From contig SYDD01000252.1 in the NCBI GenBank assembly GCA_005786775.1, positions 1-12,600 on the forward strand: a stretch of 12,600 nucleotides of DNA, written 5' to 3'. This document shows, in pieces, positions 1 to 7,819 of this stretch. The translations under genes and the position numbers were made by a program. This stretch comes from Opitutaceae bacterium. GTDB taxonomy: Bacteria; Verrucomicrobiota; Verrucomicrobiia; Opitutales; Opitutaceae. Under the pieces are notes generated by a model. It saw nothing but the letters and a program-made list of their open reading frames with translations, had not been told where the DNA came from and searched no databases. Position 1 is the stretch's first letter, and every line of letters begins with the position of its first letter.

Positions 1-616
1 GGCGATGGCGAAGGCCATCGGCTCCCTCGCGGCGCACTTCAAGTGGAAGGGCCCGGTGGGGGTCGGTTTCCCCGGCGTCATCCAAGGGGGCACGATCTGG
101 ACCTCCGCCAACCTCCATCCCGGTTTCATCGGGTGCGATGGGTCGCGGCTCTTCGGCAAGGCCACGGGTTGCCCGGTGGCGTTGATCAACGACGCGGCGG
201 CGGCGGCGGTCGCCGAGATGCGCTTCGGGGCGGGCAAGGGCTTTATGGGCAAGGCGTTGCTCATCACCCTTGGCACCGGGATCGGCACCTGTCTGGCCTA
301 CCAGGGCGTGGTGGTCCCCCTTGAGCTGGGGCATTTCCCGTGGAAGCGCGGCAAGGATGCCGAGAAGCACTGCTCTGCCGCGGTGCGCGACCGCAAGGAA
401 CTCTCCTGGGAGGAGTGGGGCGGACGACTCAGCGATTTCCTGGTCGAGTTGGAACGGCTCCTCTGGCCCGAGATGATTGTGGTCGGGGGCGGGGTCAGCG
501 CGAAGCACGAGAAGTTCTTCCCGCACCTCAAGGTGCGAGCCGCGCTCAAGCCCGCCCGCTTCCTCAACCAGGCGGGCATCGCCGGCGCCGCGATGTGGGC
601 CACCGAGGCCCGCTGA
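1..616 (+). CDS. ppgK: Polyphosphate glucokinase-like ROK family kinase, 5'-truncated by window edge
   Basis: Predicted cytoplasmic sugar kinase phosphorylating glucose to glucose-6-phosphate with polyphosphate and/or ATP. The frame is open to the window edge from base 2, so the ATG at base 5 is probably internal. The N-terminal phosphate-binding motif (DIGG type) of the family lies upstream and is not visible. Numbering from that ATG, I see GVGFPGVI (19-26), the catalytic Asp in VALINDAA (D63), the nucleotide/phosphate loop LITLGTGIGT (86-95), LELGH (106-110) and the C-terminal GGGVS (161-165). The WEEWGGRL stretch and LGTGIGT are more typical of the polyphosphate glucokinase branch than of NagC-like ROK regulators, and no helix-turn-helix is visible. 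About 40 residues are missing relative to a usual 245-270. Donor preference cannot be judged. A hairpin follows the stop, so it is probably transcribed apart from the export operon. Confidence 0.82.
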   Translation, partial: AMAKAIGSLAAHFKWKGPVGVGFPGVIQGGTIWTSANLHPGFIGCDGSRLFGKATGCPVALINDAAAAAVAEMRFGAGKGFMGKALLITLGTGIGTCLAYQGVVVPLELGHFPWKRGKDAEKHCSAAVRDRKELSWEEWGGRLSDFLVELERLLWPEMIVVGGGVSAKHEKFFPHLKVRAALKPARFLNQAGIAGAAMWATEAR

Positions 617-647
617 GCCGGGCGCGGGCTGCAACTTTTCCGGGCGC

Positions 648-675
648 GGCGGGTTGGAGAGGGTCTCCGACCGCC
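648..675 (+). terminator. Strong hairpin in the gap after the glucokinase gene, possible terminator
   Basis: Bases 648-660 pair with 664-675 to give 12 base pairs (one G-U, one bulged G at 651) closed by a GGG loop. It starts 32 bases after the glucokinase stop and 80 bases before the next start codon. No T-run follows, so if it terminates it is not a classical intrinsic terminator. It could instead be a 5' leader structure of the adaptor gene. I see no convincing -35/-10 pair in the rest of the 617-755 gap. Confidence 0.35.
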
Positions 676-724
676 AACACCGCTTGCCACCCAGGGCCCG
701 CCGGGGTTGCTTAGCGGGTTCACG

Positions 725-747
725 CCCTTCCTTTCCTCCTCCTTTCC
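725..747 (+). promoter_or_regulatory. Uninterrupted pyrimidine tract upstream of the adaptor start, no Shine-Dalgarno
   Basis: Twenty-three consecutive C/T bases end 8 bases before the ATG at 756. There is no purine-rich ribosome-binding site in the leader. The core CCTCCTCCTTTCC (735-747) resembles the anti-Shine-Dalgarno tail of 16S rRNA itself, so it cannot pair with that tail. A pyrimidine-rich leader could instead bind ribosomal protein S1, which is inference. The part at 734-744 is exactly complementary to the ribosome-binding site of the following ATPase gene (2088-2098). Confidence 0.45.
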
Positions 748-755
748 AAGCCACT

Positions 756-2108
756 ATGACTTCACCTTCAACTTCCGGCCCCCGGCGATCCCGGCGCGTT
801 TGGATTCTCGCCGCCGTACTGATCCTCCTCGGGGGCGGCGGTGCCGCAGCTTACCGCCAGCGCGCCCAGAGTGGCGGTCCGGTCATCACGGTGACCACTG
901 AGAAGGCCGAGGTGCGGACGCTCACGCAGGTGGTGACCGCCTCCGGCAAGATCCAGCCGGAGGTCGAGGTGAAGATCTCCACCGAGGCCGCGGGCGAGAT
1001 CGTCGAGCTGCCGTTTAAGGAGGGGGCGCGGGTGAAGCGCGGGGACTTGCTGGTGCGGATCAAGCCCGACGTCTACCAGGCCCAAGTGGACCAGCAGGAG
1101 GCCAATCTGGTCGCGGCGCAGGCGAGCGCGGTCCTCGCCAAGGCCCAGATGCGCAAGGCGGAGGATGACTTCCGGCGCGCCGAGGGCCTGTTCACGCAGA
1201 AGCTGATCGCCGAGGCCGAGTTTCTGGCCGCCCGGACCACACGGGAGGTCGCGCAGGCGACCCACGATAACGCCGTCGCCCAGATCCGGCGCACCGAGGG
1301 TTCGCTCAGCCAGGCCCGGGACCAGCTGGCGAAGACCATCATCTACTCGCCGATGGACGGCACCATCAGCGCCCAGTCGAGCGAGGTCGGCGAGCGCGTG
1401 GTCGGCACGGGTTCCTTCGCTGGCACCGAGATCATGCGCGTGGCCGATCTCGCCAACATGGAGCTCCGGGTGCGGGTCAACGAGAACGACATCGTGAACG
1501 TCAAGCTGGGCGACCGGGCCGTCATCGCGATCGACGCCTACCCGGGGCGCAAGTTCGCGGGCACGGTCTCGGAGATCGGCTCCTCGGCGCAGGGCGGCTC
1601 CGCCGCCTCGCAGCTCGCGGCCCTGTCGGACGATGTCACCAACTTCCTCGTGCGGATCCGGGTCGCCGACCCAGGCGTGCAGCTCCGGCCGGGGATGAGC
1701 GCGACCGCGGACATCGAGACGCGGACAGTGGAGAACGTCATCTCCGTCCCGATCCAGAGCGTGACCGTGCGGGCGAGCGGCGGGCAGACCACCGAGGAGA
1801 TGAAGAAGGAGGCCGCCAAGGCCGCCGAGAACAAGTCCGGGGGCGGGGCGATCGACGCGGCCGTGGAGAAGCGCGAGGCGCGCCGGCAGCGCGAGGTCCT
1901 GCTGAAGGTGGCCTTTGTCCGCCAGGGGGAAACCGTGAAGATGGTCCCCGTCGAGGTGGGCCTCGCCGACAACACGCACCTGGAGGTCAAGTCCGGCCTC
2001 CGCGCGGGGGACGAGGTCGTGGCCGGCACCTACGCGGCGATCAGCCGGCAACTGAAGGACGGCTCGCGCGTGACGCTGGCGAAGCCGAAGGAGGAGGAGC
2101 GGAAGTGA
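756..2108 (+). CDS. MacA-like periplasmic adaptor (membrane fusion protein, HlyD/RND superfamily)
   Basis: Adaptor of a tripartite ABC exporter linking the inner-membrane pump encoded downstream to an outer-membrane channel, which is not in this window. The protein has 450 residues. A basic N-terminus (RRSRR, 10-14) is followed by one membrane anchor (about 15-32). Barrel-sandwich/lipoyl halves lie at about 60-104 and 198-230 (SPMDGTIS at 198), separated by an alpha-helical coiled-coil hairpin (about 105-197, rich in A, Q, E and R). Beta-barrel and membrane-proximal domains follow, ending in the family-typical GLRAGDEVVAGTYAAISRQL. A charged, Lys/Glu/Ala-rich insert (about 345-380) interrupts the region before the membrane-proximal domain. 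The frame is open upstream to 477, but that part overlaps the glucokinase and lacks protein character. The ATG at 756 places basic residues directly before the anchor, so I chose it. The stop overlaps the ATPase start by 4 bases. Confidence 0.9.
   Translation: MTSPSTSGPRRSRRVWILAAVLILLGGGGAAAYRQRAQSGGPVITVTTEKAEVRTLTQVVTASGKIQPEVEVKISTEAAGEIVELPFKEGARVKRGDLLVRIKPDVYQAQVDQQEANLVAAQASAVLAKAQMRKAEDDFRRAEGLFTQKLIAEAEFLAARTTREVAQATHDNAVAQIRRTEGSLSQARDQLAKTIIYSPMDGTISAQSSEVGERVVGTGSFAGTEIMRVADLANMELRVRVNENDIVNVKLGDRAVIAIDAYPGRKFAGTVSEIGSSAQGGSAASQLAALSDDVTNFLVRIRVADPGVQLRPGMSATADIETRTVENVISVPIQSVTVRASGGQTTEEMKKEAAKAAENKSGGGAIDAAVEKREARRQREVLLKVAFVRQGETVKMVPVEVGLADNTHLEVKSGLRAGDEVVAGTYAAISRQLKDGSRVTLAKPKEEERK
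2088..2097 (+). promoter_or_regulatory. Strong Shine-Dalgarno that sets the GTG start of the ATPase gene
   Basis: AAGGAGGAGG sits 7 bases before the GTG at 2105, inside the last codons of the adaptor gene (Lys-Glu-Glu-Glu). It is the best ribosome-binding site in the window. It favours the overlapping GTG over the in-frame ATG at 2126. It is also perfectly complementary over 11 bases (2088-2098) to the pyrimidine tract at 734-744. Confidence 0.7.
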
Positions 2109-2857
2109 TTCCGCCGCGGCTCCCAATGAGCGCCCCCGCCGCCCCCGCCCGCCGTTCGGCCCGCGTCCCGGGAGATCTGGTCATCCGGATCGAGGGCGTG
2201 ACGAAGCTCTACCGAATGGGCACGGAGACCATCCACGCCCTGCGGGGCGTGAACCTCGAGATCCGCCGCAACGAGTACCTCGCGATCATGGGGCCCTCCG
2301 GCTCCGGCAAGTCCACGCTGATGAATATGCTGGGGTGTCTCGATACCCCGAGCGCGGGGCGCTACGATTTCAATGGCAAGGATGTCGCGCGGATGGTGGA
2401 CGACGAGCTGGCGGAGATCCGCAACCGGGAGATCGGCTTCGTCTTCCAGACCTTCAATCTGCTGCCGCGCTCGGACGCGCTGCACAACGTGGAGCTGCCG
2501 CTGATCTACGCGGGGCTGCGGCCCGCGGTGCGCCGCGAGCGCGCCCTGGGCGCCCTTCGCAACGTCGGCCTCGCCGACCGGATCCACCACAAGCCGAACG
2601 AGATGTCCGGAGGCCAGCGGCAGCGCGTGGCCATCGCGCGGGCCCTCGTCAACCATCCGTCCATCCTGCTGGCCGATGAGCCGACCGGGAACCTCGATTC
2701 GCGCACCGGCGAGGAGATCATGGCGCTCTTCGAGGACCTCTACGAGCAGGGCCACACCATCATCGTGGTGACGCACGAGGAGGACATCGCGCGCCACGCC
2801 CGCCGTGTAGTTCGCCTGCGCGATGGTCTGATCGAAAGCGACGGGCCCATCCTCTGA
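2105..2857 (+). CDS. ABC transporter ATP-binding protein, MacB/LolD type
   Basis: Cytoplasmic ATPase that powers the two permeases encoded next. It has 250 residues, or 243 if the ATG at 2126 is used. All nucleotide-binding motifs are intact: Walker A GPSGSGKST (63-71), Q-loop FVFQTFNLL (Q115), signature MSGGQRQR (167-174), Walker B ILLADEP with catalytic E192, D-loop NLD (196-198) and the switch His in VVTHEE (H224). The FVFQTFNLLP and ADEPTGNLDS wording is typical of the MacB/LolD/FtsE exporter group rather than of importers. The start is a GTG in a GTGA overlap with the adaptor stop, backed by a strong ribosome-binding site, which implies translational coupling. Unlike E. coli MacB, the ATPase and permease are separate polypeptides. 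The N-terminal 22 residues (Pro/Ala/Arg-rich) precede the domain and look disordered. Confidence 0.94.
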   Translation: MIPPRLPMSAPAAPARRSARVPGDLVIRIEGVTKLYRMGTETIHALRGVNLEIRRNEYLAIMGPSGSGKSTLMNMLGCLDTPSAGRYDFNGKDVARMVDDELAEIRNREIGFVFQTFNLLPRSDALHNVELPLIYAGLRPAVRRERALGALRNVGLADRIHHKPNEMSGGQRQRVAIARALVNHPSILLADEPTGNLDSRTGEEIMALFEDLYEQGHTIIVVTHEEDIARHARRVVRLRDGLIESDGPIL

Positions 2858-2860
2858 TCG

Positions 2861-4111
2861 ATGGCACGCCTGCTCCAGGAGCTCGTCGAGTCGTTCCGGA
2901 TCGCCTTCGGGCAGATCCGGGCGAATGCGCTGCGCTCCGTGCTCACGGCGCTGGGCGTGATCATCGGTATCGTGGCGGTCACGCTCATGGGTACCGCAAT
3001 CAACGGCATCGACATCGGCTTCAACCGCAGTCTGGCGATGCTGGGCGAGGACGTCCTCTACGTGCAGCGCTGGCCTTGGCGTCGGGTAGATGACTGGTGG
3101 AATTACGTGAACCGGCCCCCGCTCGAGGTGGAGACGGCGGAGCGCCTGAACCGCGTGATCGAGGCGACGCCGGGCTCGCTGCTCGAGGTCGCGGTGCCGG
3201 TGGCGACGCGCGGGACGTCGGTGCGGGCGGGCGAGCTGCGGCTCGGGGGCGTGATGCTGTTCGGCACGACCGGGGATTACGCGCGGATCGTGACCACCGA
3301 CGTGGCCGAGGGGCGGATGTTCAACGACATCGAGGCCAGCGTCGGCCGGCCGGTCTGCGTGCTGGGCTCCGCGGTCGCGGAAAACCTGTTTCCCGGGCGT
3401 TCGGCGCTCGACCAGCAGGTCCAGATCCGCGGGGAGCGGTACACCGTGATCGGCGTGCTCGCCAAGCAGGGCGAGTTCCTCGGCCTGTTCAGCTTCGACA
3501 ACCAGATCGTCGCGCCGCTGAACACCGTGCGCCGCCAGACCGGGGTGCGGGCGAACCTGGACCTGCGGGTCAAGGTCCGGGACAAGGCCCGGCTCGCCGA
3601 GGCGGAGGAGGAGCTGATCGGCGCGATGCGGCGCGTGCGGGGCCAGCTGCCGGGGGAGCGTGACAACTTCTCGGTCAACCAGCAGCAGGCGTTCAAGGAG
3701 CAGCTGGACCCGGTGAAGGCGGGCATCGCCCTGGCCGGGCTGTTCATCACCGGGCTATCGCTCTTCGTCGGCGCGATCGGGATCATGAACATCACCTTCG
3801 TCAGCGTGAAGGAGCGCACCAAGGAGATCGGCACCCGCAAGGCGCTGGGCGCCCGCCGGCGCACGATCCTGCTGCAGTTCCTGATCGAGGCCGTGTCGAT
3901 CTGCCTGATCGGCGGCCTCGTCGGCCTCGGGGTGACGCTCGCCGCGAGCCTCGTGCTCGCCGCGCTGCTGCCGGCGCTGCCGATCGCGTTCTCGCCGGGC
4001 CTGATGGCGGTGAGCGTGCTGGTTTCCATCCTCACGGGCGTCGTCTCCGGCTTCGCCCCGGCGTGGGGCGCCTCCCGCCTCGATCCGGTCGTCGCCCTCC
4101 GCTACGAGTGA
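2861..4111 (+). CDS. MacB-type ABC exporter permease 1 (MacB_PCD plus FtsX domains)
   Basis: Inner-membrane permease with the type VII exporter (mechanotransmission) layout, 416 residues. The first membrane segment is at about 26-47. A large periplasmic core follows (about 50-285), then three C-terminal segments at about 289-311, 345-369 and 381-401. The FtsX-domain hallmark GAIGIMNITFVSVKERTKEI spans 304-323 and continues into a basic coupling region ending RRR (332-334). The C-terminus LDPVVALRYE is the usual MacB ending. It starts 3 bases after the ATPase stop and ends 2 bases before permease 2, so the genes are surely one operon. It should pair with permease 2 as a heterodimer, although homodimers are possible. 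The substrate cannot be read from sequence: macrolides, lipoproteins, peptides and signalling molecules are all known for the family. Confidence 0.92.
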   Translation: MARLLQELVESFRIAFGQIRANALRSVLTALGVIIGIVAVTLMGTAINGIDIGFNRSLAMLGEDVLYVQRWPWRRVDDWWNYVNRPPLEVETAERLNRVIEATPGSLLEVAVPVATRGTSVRAGELRLGGVMLFGTTGDYARIVTTDVAEGRMFNDIEASVGRPVCVLGSAVAENLFPGRSALDQQVQIRGERYTVIGVLAKQGEFLGLFSFDNQIVAPLNTVRRQTGVRANLDLRVKVRDKARLAEAEEELIGAMRRVRGQLPGERDNFSVNQQQAFKEQLDPVKAGIALAGLFITGLSLFVGAIGIMNITFVSVKERTKEIGTRKALGARRRTILLQFLIEAVSICLIGGLVGLGVTLAASLVLAALLPALPIAFSPGLMAVSVLVSILTGVVSGFAPAWGASRLDPVVALRYE

Positions 4112-4113
4112 CC

Positions 4114-5355
<1,242 letters not shown>

Positions 5356-5409
5356 GCCGGCCGCGCTAATTGGCTCGCCCGGGCCGGGGCGCCGGCGCAC
5401 GGTGGCGCG
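5356..5409 (+). other. GC-rich spacer with overlapping alternative hairpins
   Basis: This 54-base gap between the permease and ymdB can fold in several exclusive ways: CCGGCC (5357-5362) with GGCCGG (5382-5387), CGCCC (5376-5380) with GGGCG (5387-5391), or GCCGG (5383-5387) with CCGGC (5392-5396). No T-run follows, so termination is not evident and read-through into ymdB is plausible. GGTGG at 5401-5405 could serve as a weak ribosome-binding site for the ATG at 5410. Confidence 0.3.
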
Positions 5410-6192
5410 ATGCTGAAGCTGCTGTTCATTGGCGATATTGTCGGCCGGCCGGGCCGCGACGTCGTCGCCGGTCGCTTGGGGCGCCTCCGGACCGAGCACG
5501 GCCTCGATTTCGTGGTGGCTAACGCCGAGAACGCCGCCGCCGGCGCCGGGATCACGGGAGCCATCGCCCGCTCGCTCCTGGAATGCGGCATCGACGCGAT
5601 CACGCTCGGCGACCACGCGTGGGACCAGCGCGGCTGGGAAAACGAGATCACCCAGCTGGATCGCGTGTGCCGCCCCGCGAATCTCCCGCGGGCCTGTCCC
5701 GGGATGGACCATCTCATTATCGAGGCCCGCGGTTTCCGCGTCGCCGTGTTCACGGTCCTCGGCCGTAGCTTCATGGGGCTGAAGGCGGACTGCCCGTTCC
5801 AGACCGCCGACCGCCTGATCGGCCAGCTCCGCGCTCAGGCCGACGCGATCGTCGTCGAGATCCACGCCGAGGCCACCTCCGAGAAACAGGCCCTTGGCTG
5901 GCACCTCGACGGGCGCGTAACCGCCGTCCTTGGTACGCACACCCACGTCGCCACCGCTGACGCGCGGGTTTTGCCGAAGGGGACGGCGTTCATCTGTGAC
6001 GTCGGGATGACTGGGCCCTACGCGAGTGTGCTGGGTCGCGAGATCCGTCCCGTGGTCGACCGTTTTCTGGATGGGATGCCCCGGCGCGCCGAGGTGGCGA
6101 CCGACGACGTCCGCCTCTCCGGCGCGCTGGTCGAGATCGATGCCTCCACCGCGAGCGCCCGTCGGATCGAGCTCCTCACGGTGCGCGCCTGA
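5410..6192 (+). CDS. ymdB: YmdB/TIGR00282 family metallophosphoesterase
   Basis: Predicted cytoplasmic binuclear-metal phosphodiesterase. Characterised relatives (Bacillus YmdB) hydrolyse cyclic nucleotides and influence global gene expression; the substrate here is unknown. It has 260 residues, normal for the family. The expected metal ligands are present in order: D9 (IGDIVGRPGR), E40 and N41 (ANAENAAAG), H152 (IHAEATSEK), and H177 and H179 (LGTHTHVATAD). The position usually filled by Asn in the GNH motif is Asp here (TLGDHAWD, D68). GMTGPYASVLG near the C-terminus is another family block. It lies 54 bases downstream of the permease on the same strand and may belong to that transcript, although no functional link to the pump is known. 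It converges on the minus-strand operon, leaving 28 bases between stop codons. Confidence 0.9.
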   Translation: MLKLLFIGDIVGRPGRDVVAGRLGRLRTEHGLDFVVANAENAAAGAGITGAIARSLLECGIDAITLGDHAWDQRGWENEITQLDRVCRPANLPRACPGMDHLIIEARGFRVAVFTVLGRSFMGLKADCPFQTADRLIGQLRAQADAIVVEIHAEATSEKQALGWHLDGRVTAVLGTHTHVATADARVLPKGTAFICDVGMTGPYASVLGREIRPVVDRFLDGMPRRAEVATDDVRLSGALVEIDASTASARRIELLTVRA

Positions 6193-6220
6193 ACATCCGG
6201 GTCCCCGGGCCCCGCTGGGT
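6193..6220. other. Short convergent intergenic region
   Basis: These 28 bases separate the ymdB stop from the stop of the minus-strand binding-protein gene. The region holds only a small CCGG/CCGG hairpin (6197-6200 with 6205-6208) and no T-run on either strand. I see no convincing bidirectional terminator, so transcripts may overlap at their 3' ends or end by Rho. Confidence 0.4.
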
Positions 6221-7819
6221 TCAAGGTGCTAGCAGGCGGAGGCCGTGGTAGGTCCTGCCCCAGAGCCCGTCCTCCTCCCAGCCCTGCACGCGTGGGGAAA
6301 GCAGCCAGGTCTTGGTGTTGAAGTATAGCGGGGTCAGCGGGCAGGCGGCCAGCAGCGCGCCCTCGGCCGCGGCGAACCGGGCGTCGCGCTCCGCCGGATC
6401 CGCCGTCGCGGCGGCCGCGGCGAGCAGGCGGCCGTAGTCCGGATCGTCCCAGCCCGGATAATTGAGGGGCCGGCCGGGCCCGAAATCCTCCAGCAGCGCC
6501 AGCGGGTCCGCGGCGTCCGGGATCGCGGTGATGAAGGCGATGTCGAACCCGCCCTGACGCAGCGCGTCGAGGTGGACCCGCGCCTCGCGAACGGCGATGG
6601 CGGTCTCGATTCCGAGCTCCCGGCGCCAGAGCTGCTGGATGGCCTCGAGGACGGGAGTCTGGGTCCAGCCGCTGAGCTCGAGGCGGGGCAGGCCGCGGCC
6701 GCCGGGAAAACCGGCCCGGGCGAGCTCCCCCCGCGCGGCTTCCGCGTCAAAGCGCACTGCCCCGCCGGCGGGCGCAGCGGCCGGGGCGAGGCCCGGGGGC
6801 AGGAAGCGGTCCGCGGCGCGGTGACCGCCCTGCAGCACGGTCGCCGCGAGACGCTCCCGGTCGAGGGCGAGGGCGAGCGCCCGGCGGACGCCGGCGGTGA
6901 GCGCGGGCCGGCGGGTGTTGAAGGCGAGATAACGCGTCTCGAGCATCGGCGCCCGCCGCAGTTCGGCGGGTTGATCCCGTTCCCAAGCGGCAAGTTTCCC
7001 CCCGGGCACCGCCATCGTCGCCTCAAGCTGGCCCGCGCGGTACGCCCGTTCCTCGGAGTCGCCGCTGTCGAAGCGCAGGAAGTGGATCGCATCCAGCGTG
7101 ACCCCGGCGGCGCCGTGCCACGCCGGGTTGCGGCGCACGACGACCCGCTGGTCGGGGCGCCATTCGGCCAGCAGGAAGGGTCCGTTACCGACGAAGCGCC
7201 CGGGCTCCGTCCACCGGCGCCCGTGTCGCGCCACCACATCCGCGCGGACGGGCAGCCAGGGCCCGCTGGCGACGTGATGGGGAAAACGGGGATTGGGTTG
7301 CTCGAGCCGGATCTCGAGGCGTCCTGCATCGAGGGCCCGAAAGCCGACCGCGCCGAAGTCAGCGAGTTGCCCGGTGCCGTAGGCCCGGGCCCCGGCGACG
7401 AGGTGGAAGGCGGCGGCCTTCGGCGAGGCGGTGGCGGGGCGCAGGGCGCGCTCATAGGCGGCCACAAAGTGGTCCGCGGTCACCGGGGCGCCATCCGACC
7501 AGCGGGCGTCGGGCCGGAGGTGGAACACGTAGGTGCGGCCGTCCGGCGAAACCCCGAAGCGGGTGGCGGCGCCGGGCCGCGGCGCGGCGCCGGCGGGACC
7601 CGGGACGAGCAGCCCCTCGAGCAGGGCGCGGAGCAGGCCGAACTCATCCGGCAGCGTGGTCGTAGCGGGGTCAAGCGAGGCGGGCTCGTTGCGCTGGCTG
7701 ACCCGGAGGACGGATTCCACCGCGGGCGCCGCCGGACGCCCGCAGCCCGCGGCAAACGCGAGGAGCAGGCCTGCGCCCGCCCGCGCCGCGGCGACGACCC
7801 TAGGGCTCCAGCCAGACAT
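6221..7819 (-). CDS. Peptide ABC transporter substrate-binding lipoprotein (OppA-like, SBP_bac_5), copy 2
   Basis: Extracytoplasmic binding protein of the oligopeptide/dipeptide class, 532 residues. The N-terminus has Arg residues (R7, R13), a hydrophobic stretch and a lipobox FAAGC, with the lipidated Cys at 26. Family blocks include NEPASLDPATTT, LLRALLEGLL, DARWSDGAPVTADHF, GNGPFLLAEWRPDQ, RRALALALDRERLA and, near the end, PLTPLYFNTKTWLL. It aligns along its whole length with the neighbour encoded upstream, so the two are tandem paralogues. Its start lies inside the last 20 bases of that gene and no Shine-Dalgarno is visible, which suggests coupled translation. No permease or ATPase of an importer is present in the window, so its partner is unlinked or it works as a receptor or chaperone. 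The ligand is not deducible. The codon bias (very high third-position G+C) matches its surroundings. Confidence 0.9.
   Translation of the reverse strand: MSGWSPRVVAAARAGAGLLLAFAAGCGRPAAPAVESVLRVSQRNEPASLDPATTTLPDEFGLLRALLEGLLVPGPAGAAPRPGAATRFGVSPDGRTYVFHLRPDARWSDGAPVTADHFVAAYERALRPATASPKAAAFHLVAGARAYGTGQLADFGAVGFRALDAGRLEIRLEQPNPRFPHHVASGPWLPVRADVVARHGRRWTEPGRFVGNGPFLLAEWRPDQRVVVRRNPAWHGAAGVTLDAIHFLRFDSGDSEERAYRAGQLEATMAVPGGKLAAWERDQPAELRRAPMLETRYLAFNTRRPALTAGVRRALALALDRERLAATVLQGGHRAADRFLPPGLAPAAAPAGGAVRFDAEAARGELARAGFPGGRGLPRLELSGWTQTPVLEAIQQLWRRELGIETAIAVREARVHLDALRQGGFDIAFITAIPDAADPLALLEDFGPGRPLNYPGWDDPDYGRLLAAAAATADPAERDARFAAAEGALLAACPLTPLYFNTKTWLLSPRVQGWEEDGLWGRTYHGLRLLAP

Noticed and set aside
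618..649. Ten-base direct repeat CCGGGCGCGG at 618-627 and 640-649
   Set aside because: Only two copies of a pure G/C word in a GC-rich gap, so likely chance. The second copy runs into the hairpin arm.
477..755. Upstream extension of the adaptor frame into the glucokinase gene
   Set aside because: The extension is Ser/Arg/Pro-rich out-of-frame glucokinase sequence. The ATG at 756 gives a proper anchor sequence.
768..2126. Long minus-strand open frame (452 codons) antisense to the adaptor gene
   Set aside because: Composition is a His/Arg/Leu/Gly-rich shadow typical of GC-rich antisense frames. No domain is recognisable, while the plus strand encodes a clear adaptor.
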